From Auanema rhodensis (Eukaryota; Nematoda; Chromadorea; Rhabditida; Rhabditidae): a stretch of DNA of 64,000 bases. A model generated the notes under the pieces. That model was not told the origin of the DNA. It saw only the letters and a list, made by a program, of their open reading frames with translations, and did not search any database. Below are positions 11,242 through 26,334 of this stretch, piece by piece; the first letter of the stretch is position 1, and the number at the start of each line of letters is the position of its first letter. The position numbers and the translations under genes are program-made. The stretch is from contig OZ059899.1 of assembly GCA_964057225.1 (NCBI GenBank), positions 930,001 through 994,000 on the forward strand, in the 5' to 3' direction.

Positions 11242-14200
11242 ATGTTTTTAGATTCCGTTTTTCAAGGCAAAGACGATGGACAATGTTATTCAACGAAAAA
11301 ATTAATTCTTCAGGGTGAAAATCGAGGATATAAGTGTGAACTTATATCAGTTGATATCTCGGTGCATTTTCAAGCTAGCGCAAATCTGATAACACAGATC
11401 GACGCAGCTCAAAAATCCGCATCGAATGCACTATACTACATTGAGAAACGCTTAATACAAAAATTAGTTATGATCGTTTGGAAAATGATGCATTAGTGTA
11501 TGTTGAGTTTCCATGTACACTCAACATTGCTTCCAAAAACATTTTGACAAAAATTTTTTCGAAAAATTTCAAAATAATTTAGCGAAAAGTAGATGTTTTT
11601 AGATTCCGTTTTTCAAGGCAAAGACGATGGACAATGTTATTCATCGAAAAAATTGATTCTTCAGGGTGAAAATCGAGGATATAAGTGTGAACTTATATCA
11701 GTTGATATCTCGGTGCATTTTTAAGCTAGCGCAAATCTGATAACACAGATCGACGCAGCTCAAAAATCCGCATCGAATGCACTATACTACATTGAGAAAC
11801 GCTTAATACAAAAATTAGTTATGATCGTTTGAAAAATGATGCATTAGTGTATGTTGAGTTTCCATGTACACTCAACATTGCTTCCAAAAACATTTTGACA
11901 AAAATTTTTTCGAAAAATTTCAAATTAATTTAGCAAAAAGTAGATGTTTTTAGATTCCGTTTTTCAAGGCAAAGACGATGGACAATGTTATTCAACGAAA
12001 AAATTATTTCTTCAGGGTGAAAATCGAGGATATAAGTGTGAACTTATATCAGTTGATATCTCGGTGCATTTTTAAGCTAGCGCAAATCTGATAACACAGA
12101 TCGACGCAGCTTAAAAATCCGCATCGAATGCACTATACTACATTGAGAAACGCTTAATACAAAAATTAGTTATGATCGTTTGAAAAATGATGCATTAGTG
12201 TATGTTGAGTTTCCATGTACACTCAATATTGCTTCCAAAAACATTTTGACAAAATTTTTTTCGAAAAATTTCAAGATAATTTAGCAAAAAGTAGATGTTT
12301 TTAGATTCCATTTTTCAAGGCAAAGACGATAGACAATGTTATTCAACGAAAAAATTAATTCTTCAGGGTGAAAATCGAGGATATGAGTGTGAACTTATAT
12401 CAGTTGATATCTCGGTGCATTTTTAAGCTAGCGCAAATCTGATAACACAGATCGACGCAGCTTAAAAATCCGCATCGAATGCACTATACTACATTGAGAA
12501 ACGCTTAATACAAAAATTAGTTATGATCGTTTGAAAAATGATGCATTAGTGTATGTTGAGTTTCCATGTACACTCAATATTGCTTCCAAAAACATTTTGA
12601 CAAAATTTTTTTCGAAAAATTTCAAGATAATTTAGCAAAAAGTAGATGTTTTTAGATTCCATTTTTCAAGGCAAAGACGATAGACAATGTTATTCAACGA
12701 AAAAATTAATTCTTCAGGGTGAAAATCGAGGATATGAGTGTGAACTTATATCAGTTGATATCTCGGTGCATTTTTAAGCTAGCGCAAATCTGATAACACA
12801 GATCGACGCAGCTTAAAAATCCGCATCGAATGCACTATACTACATTGAGAAACGCTTAATACAAAAATTAGTTATGATCGTTTGAAAAATGATGCATTAG
12901 TGTATGTTGAGTTTCCATGTACACTCAACATTGCTTCCAAAAACATTTTGACAAAAATTTTTTCGAAAAATTTCAAATTAATTTAGCAAAAAGTAGATGT
13001 TTTTAGATTCCGTTTTTCAAGGCAAAGACGATGGACAATGTTATTCATCGAAAAAATTGATTCTTCAGGGTGAAAATCGAGGATATAAGTGTGAACTTAT
13101 ATCAGTTGATATCTCGGTGCATTTTTAAGCTAGCGCAAATCTGATAACACAGATCGACGCAGCTCAAAAATCCGCATCGAATGCACTATACTACATTGAG
13201 AAACGCTTAATACAAAAATTAGTTATGATCGTTTGGAAAATGATGCATTAGTGTATGTTGAGTTTCCATGTACACTCAACATTGCTTCCAAAAACATTTT
13301 GACAAAAATTTTTTCGAAAAATTTCAAAATAATTTAGCGAAAAGTAGATGTTTTTAGGTTCCGTTTTTCAAAGCAAAGACGATGGACGATGTTATTCAAC
13401 GAAAAAATTAATTCTTCAGGGTGAAAATCGAGGATATAAGTGTGAACTTATATCAGTTGATATCTCGGTGCATTTTTAAGCTAGCGCAAATCTGATAACA
13501 CAGATCGACGCAGCTCAAAAATCCGCATCGAATGCACTATACTACATTGAGAAACGCTTAATACAAAAATTAGTTATGATCGTTTGAAAAATGATGCATT
13601 AGTGTATGTTGAGTTTCCATGTACACTCAACATTGCTTCCAAAAACATTTTGACAAAAATTTTTTCGAAAAATTTCAAAATAATTTAGCAAAAAGTAGAT
13701 GTTTTTAGATTCCGTTTTTCAAGGCAAAGACGATGGACAATGTTATTCAACGAAAAAATTAATTCTTCAGGGTGAAAATCGAGGATATGAGTGTGAACTT
13801 TTATCAGTTGATATCTCGGTGCATTTTTAAGCTAGCGCAAATCTGATAACACAGATCGACGCAGCTCAAAAATCCGCATCGAATGCACTATACTACATTG
13901 AGAAACGCTTAATACAAAAATTAGTTATGATCGTTTGAAAAATGATGCATTAGTGTATGTTGAGTTTCCATGTACACTCAACATTGCTTCCAAAAACATT
14001 TTGACAAAAATTTTTTCGAAAAATTTCAAATTAATTTAGCAAAAAGTAGATGTTTTTAGATTCCGTTTTTCAAGGCAAAGACGATGGACAATGTTATTCA
14101 ACGAAAAAATTATTTCTTCAGGGTGAAAATCGAGGATATAAGTGTGAACTTATATCAGTTGATATCTCGGTGCATTTTTAAGCTAGCGCAAATCTGATAA

Positions 14201-15102
14201 CACAGATCGACGCAGCTTAAAAATCCGCATCGAATGCACTATACTACATTGAGAAACGCTTAATACAAAAATTAGTTATGATCGTTTGAAAAATGATGCA
14301 TTAGTGTATGTTGAGTTTCCATGTACACTCAATATTGCTTCCAAAAACATTTTGACAAAATTTTTTTCGAAAAATTTCAAGATAATTTAGCAAAAAGTAG
14401 ATGTTTTTAGATTCCATTTTTCAAGGCAAAGACGATAGACAATGTTATTCAACGAAAAAATTAATTCTTCAGGGTGAAAATCGAGGATATGAGTGTGAAC
14501 TTATATCAGTTGATATCTCGGTGCATTTTTAAGCTAGCGCAAATCTGATAACACAGATCGACGCAGCTTAAAAATCCGCATCGAATGCACTATACTACAT
14601 TGAGAAACGCTTAATACAAAAATTAGTTATGATCGTTTGAAAAATGATGCATTAGTGTATGTTGAGTTTCCATGTACACTCAATATTGCTTCCAAAAACA
14701 TTTTGACAAAATTTTTTTCGAAAAATTTCAAGATAATTTAGCAAAAAGTAGATGTTTTTAGATTCCATTTTTCAAGGCAAAGACGATAGACGATGTTATT
14801 CAACGAAAAAATTAATTCTTCAGGGTGAAAATCGAGGATATGAGTGTGAACTTATATCAGTTGATATCTCGGTGCATTTTTAAGCTAGCGCAAATCTGAT
14901 AACACAGATCGACGCAGCTTAAAAATCCGCATCGAATGCACTATACTACATTGAGAAACGCTTAATACAAAAATTAGTTATGATCGTGTGAAAAATGATG
15001 CATTAGTGTATGTTGAGTTTCCATGTACACTCAACATTGCTTCCAAAAACATTTTGACAAAAATTTTTTCGAAAAATTTCAAAATAATTTAGCAAAAAGT
15101 AG
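11242..15102 (+). repeat. Satellite segment with a 6-monomer (2,106-bp) internal repetition
   Basis: The monomer at 11242 has TGG where others have the terminal TGA, extending the internal frame to 84 codons. The trio at 11944-12996 (marker ATTATTTCTTC, then two GACGATAGAC monomers) returns at 14050-15102. The marker ATTCATCG with AATTGATTC appears at 11593 and 12997. The TTTTTAGGTTCC monomer of 10189 recurs at 13348. Apart from 11242 none of these monomers keeps the 79-codon frame open. No gene is seen. Confidence 0.8.
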
Positions 15103-18100
15103 ATGTTTTTAGATTCCGTTTTTCAAAGCAAAGACGATGGACAATGTTATTCAACGAAAAAAATAATTCTTCAGGGTGAAAATCGAGGATATATGTGTGA
15201 ACTCATATCAGTTGATATCTCGGTGCATTTTTAAGCTAGCGCAAATCTGATAACACAGATCGACGCAGCTTAAAAATCCGCATCGAATGCACTATACTAC
15301 ATTGAGAAACGCTTAATACAAAAATTAGTTATGATCGTGTGAAAAATGATGCATTAGTGTATGTTGAGTTTCCATGTACACTCAACATTGCTTCCAAAAA
15401 CATTTTGACAAAAATTTTTTCGAAAAATTTCAAAATAATTTAGCAAAAAGTAGATGTTTTTAGATTCCGTTTTTCAAAGCAAAGACGATGGACAATGTTA
15501 TTCAACGAAAAAAATAATTCTTCAGGGTGAAAATCGAGGATATGAGTGTGAACTTATATCAGTTGATATCTCGGTGCATTTTTAAGCTAGCGCAAATCTG
15601 ATAACACAGATCGACGCAGCTTAAAAATCCGCATCGAATGCACTATACTACATTGAGAAACGCTTAATACAAAAATTAGTTATGATCGTGTGAAAAATGA
15701 TGCATTAGTGTATGTTGAGTTTCCATGTACACTCAACATTGCTTCCAAAAACATTTTGACAAAAATTTTTTCGAAAAATTTCAAAATAATTTAGCAAAAA
15801 GTAGATGTTTTTAGATTCCGTTTTTCAAAGCAAAGACGATGGACAATGTTATTCAACGAAAAAAATAATTCTTCAGGGTGAAAATCGAGGATATATGTGT
15901 GAACTCATATCAGTTGATATCTCGGTGCATTTTTAAGCTAGCGCAAATCTGATAACACAGATCGACGCAGCTTAAAAATCCGCATCGAATGCACTATACT
16001 ACATTGAGAAACGCTTAATACAAAAATTAGTTATGATCGTTTGAAAAATGATGCATTAGTGTATGTTGAGTTTCCATGTACACTCAACATTGCTTCCAAA
16101 AACATTTTGACAAAAATTTTTTCGAAAAATTTCAAAATAATTTAGCAAAAAGTAGATGTTTTTAGATTCCGTTTTTCAAGGCAAAGACGATGGACAATGT
16201 TATTCAACGAAAAAATTAATTCTTCAGGGTGAAAATCGAGGATATAAGTGTGAACTTATATCAGTTGATATCTCGGTGCATTTTCAAGCTAGCGCAAATC
16301 TGATAACACAGATCGACGCAGCTCAAAAATCCGCATCGAATGCACTATACTACATTGAGAAACGCTTAATACAAAAATTAGTTATGATCGTTTGAAAAAT
16401 GATGCATTAGTGTATGTTGAGTTTCCATGTACACTCAACATTGCTTCCAAAAACATTTTGACAAAAATTTTTTCGAAAAATTTCAAAATAATTTAGCAAA
16501 AAGTAGATGTTTTTAGATTCCGTTTTTCAAAGCAAAGACGATGGACAATGTTATTCAACGAAAAAAATAATTCTTCAGGGTGAAAATCGAGGATATATGT
16601 GTGAACTCATATCAGTTGATATCTCGGTGCATTTTTAAGCTAGCGCAAATCTGATAACACAGATCGACGCAGCTTAAAAATCCGCATCGAATGCACTATA
16701 CTACATTGAGAAACGCTTAATACAAAAATTAGTTATGATCGTTTGAAAAATGATGCATTAGTGTATGTTGAGTTTCCATGTACACTCAACATTGCTTCCA
16801 AAAACATTTTGACAAAAATTTTTTCGAAAAATTTCAAAATAATTTAGCAAAAAGTAGATGTTTTTAGATTCCGTTTTTCAAGGCAAAGACGATGGACAAT
16901 GTTATTCAACGAAAAAATTAATTCTTCAGGGTGAAAATCGAGGATATAAGTGTGAACTTATATCAGTTGATATCTCGGTGCATTTTCAAGCTAGCGCAAA
17001 TCTGATAACACAGATCGACGCAGCTCAAAAATCCGCATCGAATGCACTATACTACATTGAGAAACGCTTAATACAAAAATTAGTTATGATCGTTTGAAAA
17101 ATGATGCATTAGTGTATGTTGAGTTTCCATGTACACTCAACATTGCTTCCAAAAACATTTTGACAAAAATTTTTTCGAAAAATTTCAAAATAATTTAGCA
17201 AAAAGTAGATGTTTTTAGATTCCGTTTTTTAAGGCAAAGACGATGGACAATGTTATTCAACGAAAAAATTATTTCTTCAGGGTGAAAATCGAGGATATAA
17301 GTGTGAACTTATATCAGTTGATATCTCGGTGCATTTTTAAGCTAGCGCAAATCTGATAACACAGATCGACGCAGCTTAAAAATCCGCATCGAATGCACTA
17401 TACTACATTGAGAAACGCTTAATACAAAAATTAGTTATGATCGTTTGAAAAATGATGCATTAGTGTATGTTGAGTTTCCATGTACACTCAATATTGCTTC
17501 CAAAAACATTTTGACAAAATTTTTTTCGAAAAATTTCAAGATAATTTAGCAAAAAGTAGATGTTTTTAGATTCCATTTTTCAAGGCAAAGACGATAGACA
17601 ATGTTATTCAACGAAAAAATTAATTCTTCAGGGTGAAAATCGAGGATATGAGTGTGAACTTTTATCAGTTGATATCTCGGTGCATTTTTAAGCTAGCGCA
17701 AATCTGATAACACAGATCGACGCAGCTTAAAAATCCGCATCGAATGCACTATACTACATTGAGAAACGCTTAATACAAAAATTAGTTATGATCGTGTGAA
17801 AAATGATGCATTAGTGTATGTTGAGTTTCCATGTACACTCAACATTGCTTCCAAAAACATTTTGACAAAAATTTTTTCGAAAAATTTCAAAATAATTTAG
17901 CAAAAAGTAGATGTTTTTAGATTCCTTTTTTCAAGGCAAAGACGATGGACAATGTTATTCAACGAAAAAATTAATTCTTCAGGGTGAAAATCGAGGATAT
18001 GAGTGTGAACTTATATCAGTTGATATCTCGGTGCATTTTTAAGCTAGCGCAAATCTGATAACACAGATCGACGCAGCTTAAAAATCCGCATCGAATGCAC

Positions 18101-21100
18101 TATACTACATTGAGAAACGCTTAATACAAAAATTAGTTATGATCGTGTGAAAAATGATGCATTAGTGTATGTTGAGTTTCCATGTACACTCAACATTGCT
18201 TCCAAAAACATTTTGACAAAAATTTTTTCGAAAAATTTCAAAATAATTTAGCAAAAAGTAGATGTTTTTAGATTCCGTTTTTCAAAGCAAAGACGATGGA
18301 CAATGTTATTCAACGAAAAAAATAATTCTTCAGGGTGAAAATCGAGGATATATGTGTGAACTCATATCAGTTGATATCTCGGTGCATTTTTAAGCTAGCG
18401 CAAATCTGATAACACAGATCGACGCAGCTTAAAAATCCGCATCGAATGCACTATACTACATTGAGAAACGCTTAATACAAAAATTAGTTATGATCGTGTG
18501 AAAAATGATGCATTAGTGTATGTTGAGTTTCCATGTACACTCAACATTGCTTCCAAAAACATTTTGACAAAAATTTTTTCGAAAAATTTCAAAATAATTT
18601 AGCAAAAAGTAGATGTTTTTAGATTCCGTTTTTCAAAGCAAAGACGATGGACAATGTTATTCAACGAAAAAAATAATTCTTCAGGGTGAAAATCGAGGAT
18701 ATATGTGTGAACTCATATCAGTTGATATCTCGGTGCATTTTTAAGCTAGCGCAAATCTGATAACACAGATCGACGCAACTCAACAATCCGCATCGAATGC
18801 AATATACTACATTGAGAAACGCTTAATACAAAAATTAGTTATGATCGTTTGAAAAATGATGCATTAGTGTATGTTGAGTTTCCATGTACACTCAACATTG
18901 CTTCCAAAAACATTTTGACAAAAATTTTTTCGAAAAATTTCAAAATAATTTAGCAAAAAGTAGATGTTTTTAGATTCCTTTTTTCAAGGCAAAGACGATG
19001 GACAATGTTATTCAACGAAAAAATTAATTCTTCAGGGTGAAAATCGAGGATATAAGTGTGAACTTATATCAGTTGATATCTCGGTGCTTTTTTAAGCTAG
19101 CGCAAATCTGATAACACAGATCGACGCAGCTTAAAAATCCGCATCGAATGCACTATACTACATTGAGAAACGCTTAATACAAAAATTAGTTATGATCGTT
19201 TGAAAAATGATGCATTAGTGTATGTTGAGTTTCCATGTACACTCAACATTGCTTCCAAAAACATTTTGACAAAAATTTTTTCGAAAAATTTCAAAATAAT
19301 TTAGCAAAAAGTAGATGTTTTTAGATTCCGTTTTTCAAGGCAAAGACGATGGACAATGTTATTCAACGAAAAAATTAATTCTTCAGGGTGAAAATCGAGG
19401 ATATAAGTGTGAACTTATATCAGTTGATATCTCGGTGCATTTTCAAGCTAGCGCAAATCTGATAACACAGATCGACGCAGCTCAAAAATCCGCATCGAAT
19501 GCACTATACTACATTGAGAAACGCTTAATACAAAAATTAGTTATGATCGTTTGAAAAATGATGCATTAGTGTATGTTGAGTTTCCATGTACACTCAACAT
19601 TGCTTCCAAAAACATTTTGACAAAAATTTTTTCGAAAAATTTCAAAATAATTTAGCAAAAAGTAGATGTTTTTAGATTCCGTTTTTTAAGGCAAAGACGA
19701 TGGACAATGTTATTCAACGAAAAAATTATTTCTTCAGGGTGAAAATCGAGGATATAAGTGTGAACTTATATCAGTTGATATCTCGGTGCATTTTTAAGCT
19801 AGCGCAAATCTGATAACACAGATCGACGCAGCTTAAAAATCCGCATCGAATGCACTATACTACATTGAGAAACGCTTAATACAAAAATTAGTTATGATCG
19901 TTTGAAAAATGATGCATTAGTGTATGTTGAGTTTCCATGTACACTCAATATTGCTTCCAAAAACATTTTGACAAAATTTTTTTCGAAAAATTTCAAGATA
20001 ATTTAGCAAAAAGTAGATGTTTTTAGATTCCATTTTTCAAGGCAAAGACGATAGACAATGTTATTCAACGAAAAAATTAATTCTTCAGGGTGAAAATCGA
20101 GGATATGAGTGTGAACTTTTATCAGTTGATATCTCGGTGCATTTTTAAGCTAGCGCAAATCTGATAACACAGATCGACGCAGCTTAAAAATCCGCATCGA
20201 ATGCACTATACTACATTGAGAAACGCTTAATACAAAAATTAGTTATGATCGTGTGAAAAATGATGCATTAGTGTATGTTGAGTTTCCATGTACACTCAAC
20301 ATTGCTTCCAAAAACATTTTGACAAAAATTTTTTCGAAAAATTTCAAGATAATTTAGCAAAAAGTAGATGTTTTTAGATTCCTTTTTTCAAGGCAAAGAC
20401 GATGGACAATGTTATTCAACGAAAAAATTAATTCTTCAGGGTGAAAATCGAGGATATGAGTGTGAACTTATATCAGTTGATATCTCGGTGCATTTTTAAG
20501 CTAGCGCAAATCTGATAACACAGATCGACGCAGCTTAAAAATCCGCATCGAATGCACTATACTACATTGAGAAACGCTTAATACAAAAATTAGTTATGAT
20601 CGTGTGAAAAATGATGCATTAGTGTATGTTGAGTTTCCATGTACACTCAACATTGCTTCCAAAAACATTTTGACAAAAATTTTTTCGAAAAATTTCAAAA
20701 TAATTTAGCAAAAAGTAGATGTTTTTAGATTCCTTTTTTCAAGGCAAAGACGATGGACAATGTTATTCAACGAAAAAATTAATTCTTCAGGGTGAAAATC
20801 GAGGATATAAGTGTGAACTTATATCAGTTGATATCTCGGTGCTTTTTTAAGCTAGCGCAAATCTGATAACACATATCGACGCAGCTTAAAAATCCGCATC
20901 GAATGCACTATACTACATTGAGAAACGCTTAATACAAAAATTAGTTATGATCGTTTGAAAAATGATGCATTAGTGTATGTTGAGTTTCCATGTACACTCA
21001 ACATTGCTTCCAAAAACATTTTGACAAAAATTTTTTCGAAAAATTTCAAAATAATTTAGCAAAAAGTAGATGTTTTTAGATTCCTTTTTTCAAGGCAAAG

Positions 21101-22122
21101 ACGATGGACAATGTTATTCAACGAAAAAATTAATTCTTCAGGGTGAAAATCGAGGATATGAGTGTGAACTTATATCAGTTGATATCTCGGTGCATTTTTA
21201 AGCTAGCGCAAATCTGATAACACAGATCGACGCAGCTCAAAAATCCGCATCGAATGCACTATACTACATTGAGAAACGCTTAATACAAAAATTAGTTATG
21301 ATCGTGTGAAAAATGATGCATTAGTGTATGTTGAGTTTCCATGTACACTCAACATTGCTTCCAAAAACATTTTGACAAAAATTTTTTCGAAAAATTTCAA
21401 AATAATTTAGCAAAAAGTAGATGTTTTTAGATTCCGTTTTTCAAGGCAAAGACGATGAACAATGTTATTCAACGAAAAAATTAATTCTTCAGGGTGAAAA
21501 TCGAGGATATGAGTGTGAACTTATATCAGTTGATATCTCGGTGCATTTTTAAGCTAGCGCAAATCTGATAACACAGATCGACGCAGCTCAAAAATCCGCA
21601 TCGAATGCACTATACTACATTGAGAAACGCTTAATACAAAAATTAGTTATGATCGTGTGAAAAATGATGCATTAGTGTATGTTGAGTTTCCATGTACACT
21701 CAACATTGCTTCCAAAAACATTTTGACAAAAATTTTTTCGAAAAATTTCAAGATAATTTAGCAAAAAGTAGATGTTTTTAGATTCCTTTTTTCAAGGCAA
21801 AGACGATGGACAATGTTATTCAACGAAAAAATTAATTCTTCAGGGTGAAAATCGAGGATATGAGTGTGAACTTATATCAGTTGATATCTCGGTGCATTTT
21901 TAAGCTAGCGCAAATCTGATAACACAGATCGACGCAGCTTAAAAATCCGCATCGAATGCACTATACTACATTGAGAAACGCTTAATACAAAAATTAGTTA
22001 TGATCGTGTGAAAAATGATGCATTAGTGTATGTTGAGTTTCCATGTACACTCAACATTGCTTCCAAAAACATTTTGACAAAAATTTTTTCGAAAAATTTC
22101 AAAATAATTTAGCAAAAAGTAG
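15103..22122 (+). repeat. Satellite segment with 2- and 7-monomer repetitions
   Basis: From 15103 to 16857 monomers of the GATATATG type (15103, 15805, 16507) alternate with others, two of which (16156, 16858) are open-frame monomers. The four monomers 16858-18261 recur at 19315-20718 (2,457 bp, seven monomers) with the order and private marks kept: GTTTTTTAAGG with ATTATTTC, then GAACTTTTATC. A GATCGTGTGAAA variant is common here (for example 15103, 15454, 17560, 17911, 18262, 20017, 20368, 21070, 21421, 21772). No gene or insertion is seen. Confidence 0.8.
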
Positions 22123-23526
22123 ATGTTTTTAGATTCCTTTTTTCAAGGCAAAGACGATGGACAATGTTATTCAACGAAAAAATTAATTCTTCAGGGTGAA
22201 AATCGAGGATATAAGTGTGAACTTATATCAGTTGATATCTCGGTGCTTTTTTAAGCTAGCGCAAATCTGATAACACATATCGACGCAGCTTAAAAATCCG
22301 CATCGAATGCACTATACTACATTGAGAAACGCTTAATACAAAAATTAGTTATGATCGTTTGAAAAATGATGCATTAGTGTATGTTGAGTTTCCATGTACA
22401 CTCAACATTGCTTCCAAAAACATTTTGACAAAAATTTTTTCGAAAAATTTCAAAATAATTTAGCAAAAAGTAGATGTTTTTAGATTCCGTTTTTCAAGGC
22501 AAAGACGATGAACAATGTTATTCAACGAAAAAAATAATTCTTCAGGGTGAAAATCGAGGATATAAGTGTGAACTTATATCAGTTGATATCTCGGTGCTTT
22601 TTTAAGCTAGCGCAAATCTGATAACACAGATCGACGCAGCTTAAAAATCCGCATCGAATGCACTATACTACATTGAGAAACGCTTAATACAAAAATTAGT
22701 TATGATCGTTTGAAAAATGATGCATTAGTGTATGTTGAGTTTCCATGTACACTCAACATTGCTTCCAAAAACATTTTGACAAAAATTTTTTCGAAAAATT
22801 TCAAAATAATTTAGCAAAAAGTAGATGTTTTTAGATTCCGTTTTTCAAAGCAAAGACGATGGACAATGTTATTCAACGAAAAAAATAATTCTTCAGGGTG
22901 AAAATCGAGGATATAAGTGTGAACTTATATCAGTTGATATCTCGGTGCATTTTCAAGCTAGCGCAAATCTGATAACACAGATCGACGCAGCTCAAAAATC
23001 CGCATCGAATGCACCATACTACATTGAGAAACGCTTAATACAAAAATTAGTTATGATCGTTTGAAAAATGATGCATTAGTGTATGTTGAGTTTCCATGTA
23101 CACTCAACATTGCTTCCAAAAACATTTTGACAAAAATTTTTTCGAAAAATTTCAAGATAATTTAGCGAAAAGTAGATGTTTTTAGATTCCGTTTTTCAAG
23201 GCAAAGACGATGGACAATGTTATTCAACGAAAAAATTAATTCTTCAGGGTGAAAATCGAGGATATAAGTGTGAACTTATATCAGTTGATATCTCGGTGCA
23301 TTTTCAAGCTAGCGCAAATCTGATAACACAGATCGACGCAGCTCAACAATCCGCATCGAATGCACTATACTACATTGAGAAACGCTTAATACAAAAATTA
23401 GTTATGATCGTTTGAAAAATGATGCATTAGTGTATGTTGAGTTTCCATGTACACTCAACATTGCTTCCAAAAACATTTTGACAAAAATTTTTTCGAAAAA
23501 TTTCAAAATAATTTAGCAAAAAGTAG
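22123..23526 (+). repeat. Monomer trio resembling 4223-5275, plus one junction monomer
   Basis: Monomers 22123 (ACACATAT type), 22474 (GATGAACAATG) and 22825 (open frame, CAAAGC, GCACCATAC) repeat the order seen at 4223, 4574 and 4925, 17,900 bp upstream. The 23176 monomer combines an open frame with GCTCAACAATCC and borders the next duplicated block. Confidence 0.7.
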
Positions 23527-26334
23527 ATGTTTTTAGATTCCTTTTTTCGAGGCAAAGACGATGGACAATGTTATTCAACGAAAAAATTAATTCTTCAGGG
23601 TGAAAATCGAGGATATATGTGTGAACTCATATCAGTTGATATCTCGGTGCATTTTTAAGCTAGCGCAAATCTGATAACACAGATCGACGCAGCTCAACAA
23701 TCCGCATCGAATGCACTATACTACATTGAGAAACGCTTAATACAAAAATTAGTTATGATCGTTTGAAAAATGATGCATTAGTGTATGTTGAGTTTCCATG
23801 TACACTCAACATTGCTTCCAAAAACATTTTGACAAAAATTTTTTCGAAAAATTTCAAGATAATTTAGCGAAAAGTAGATGTTTTTAGATTCCGTTTTTCA
23901 AGGCAAAGACGATGGACAATGTTATTCAACGAAAAAATTAATTCTTCAGGGTGAAAATCGAGGATATAAGTGTGAACTTATATCAGTTGATATCTCGGTG
24001 CATTTTCAAGCTAGCGCAAATCTGATAACACAGATCGACGCAGCTCAAAAATCCGCATCGAATGCACTATACTACATTAAGAAACGCTTAATACAAAAAT
24101 TAGTTATGATCGTTTGAAAAATGATGCATTAGTGTATGTTGAGTTTCCATGTACACTCAACATTGCTTCCAAAAACATTTTGACAAAAATTTTTTCGAAA
24201 AATTTCAAAATAATTTAGCAAAAAGTAGATGTTTTTAGATTCCTTTTTTCAAGGCAAAGACGATGGACAATGTTATTCAACGAAAAAATTAATTCTTCAG
24301 GGTGAAAATCGAGGATATATGTGTGAACTCATATCAGTTGATATCTCGGTGCATTTTTAAGCTAGCGCAAATCTGATAACACAGATCGACGCAGCTCAAC
24401 AATCCGCATCGAATGCACTATACTACATTGAGAAACGCTTAATACAAAAATTAGTTATGATCGTTTGAAAAATGATGCATTAGTGTATGTTGAGTTTCCA
24501 TGTACACTCAACATTGCTTCCAAAAACATTTTGACAAAAATTTTTTCGAAAAATTTCAAGATAATTTAGCGAAAAGTAGATGTGTTTAGATTCCGTTTTT
24601 CAAGGCAAAGACGATGGACAATGTTATTCAACGAAAAAATTAATTCTTCAGGGTGAAAATCGAGGATATAAGTGTGAACTTATATCAGTTGATATCTCGG
24701 TGCATTTTCAAGCTAGCGCAAATCTGATAACACAGATCGACGCAGCTCAAAAATCCGCATCGAATGCACTATACTACATTGAGAAACGCTTAATACAAAA
24801 ATTAGTTATGATCGTTTGAAAAATGATGCATTAGTGTATGTTGAGTTTCCATGTACACTCAACATTGCTTCCAAAAACATTTTGACAAAAATTTTTTCGA
24901 AAAATTTCAAATTAATTTAGCAAAAAGTAGATGTTTTTAGATTCCGTTTTTCAAGGCAAAGACGATGGACAATGTTATTCAACGAAAAAAATAATTCTTC
25001 AGGGTGAAAATCGAGGATATAAGTGTGAACTTATATCAATTGATATCTCGGTGCTTTTTTAAGCTAGCGCAAATCTGATCACACAGATCGACGCAGCTCA
25101 AAAATCCGCATCGAATGCACTATACTACATTGAGAAACGCTTAATACAAAAATTAGTTATGATTGTTTGAAAAATGATGCATTAGTGTATGTTGAGTTTC
25201 CATGTACACTCAACATTGCTTCCAAAAACATTTTGACAAAAATTTTTTCGAAAAATTTCAAAATAATTTAGCGAAAAGTAGATGTTTTTAGGTTCCGTTT
25301 TTCAAAGCAAAGACGATGGACGATGTTATTCAACGAAAAAATTAATTCTTCAGGGTGAAAATCGAGGATATAAGTGTGAACTTATATCAGTTGATATCTC
25401 GGTGCATTTTTAAGCTAGCGCAAATCTGATAACACAGATCGACGCAGCTCAAAAATCCGCATCGAATGCACTATACTACATTGAGAAACGCTTAATACAA
25501 AAATTAGTTATGATCGTTTGAAAAATGATGCATTAGTGTATGTTGAGTTTCCATGTACACTCAACATTGCTTCCAAAAACATTTTGACAAAAATTTTTTC
25601 GAAAAATTTCAAAATAATTTAGCAAAAAGTAGATGTTTTTAGATTCCGTTTTTCAAGGCAAAGACGATGGACAATGTTATTCAACGAAAAAATTAATTCT
25701 TCAGGGTGAAAATCGAGGATATAAGTGTGAACTTATATCAGTTGATATCTCGGTGCATTTTCAAGCTAGCGCAAATCTGATAACACAGATCGACGCAGCT
25801 CAAAAATCCGCATCGAATGCACTATACTACATTGAGAAACGCTTAATACAAAAATTAGTTATGATCGTTTGAAAAATGATGCATTAGTGTATGTTGAGTT
25901 TCCATGTACACTCAACATTGCTTCCAAAAACATTTTGACAAAAATTTTTTCGAAAAATTTCAAATTAATTTAGCAAAAAGTAGATGTTTTTAGATTCCGT
26001 TTTTCAAGGCAAAGACGATGGACAATGTTATTCAACGAAAAAAATAATTCTTCAGGGTGAAAATCGAGGATATAAGTGTGAACTTATATCAATTGATATC
26101 TCGGTGCTTTTTTAAGCTAGCGCAAATCTGATAACACAGATCGATGCAGCTCAAAAATCCGCATCGAATGCACTATACTACATTGAGAAACGCTTAATAC
26201 AAAAATTAGTTATGATTGTTTGAAAAATGATGCATTAGTGTATGTTGAGTTTCCATGTACACTCAACATTGCTTCCAAAAACATTTTGACAAAAATTTTT
26301 TCGAAAAATTTCAAGATAATTTAGCGAAAAGTAG
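23527..26334 (+). repeat. Eight-monomer block, right copy of the 15,093-bp-spaced duplication
   Basis: Monomer-by-monomer counterpart of 8434-11241, keeping the private marks in order (GATGTGTTTAG at 24580, GATCACACAG at 24931, TTTTTAGGTTCC at 25282, TATCAATTGATAT at 25984). Differences seen include CGAGGC for CAAGGC near 23550, and GATCGATG for GATCGACG near 26144. Similarity falls at both ends (23176 against 8084, 26335 against 11242), so the block edges lie near these coordinates. Confidence 0.85.
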
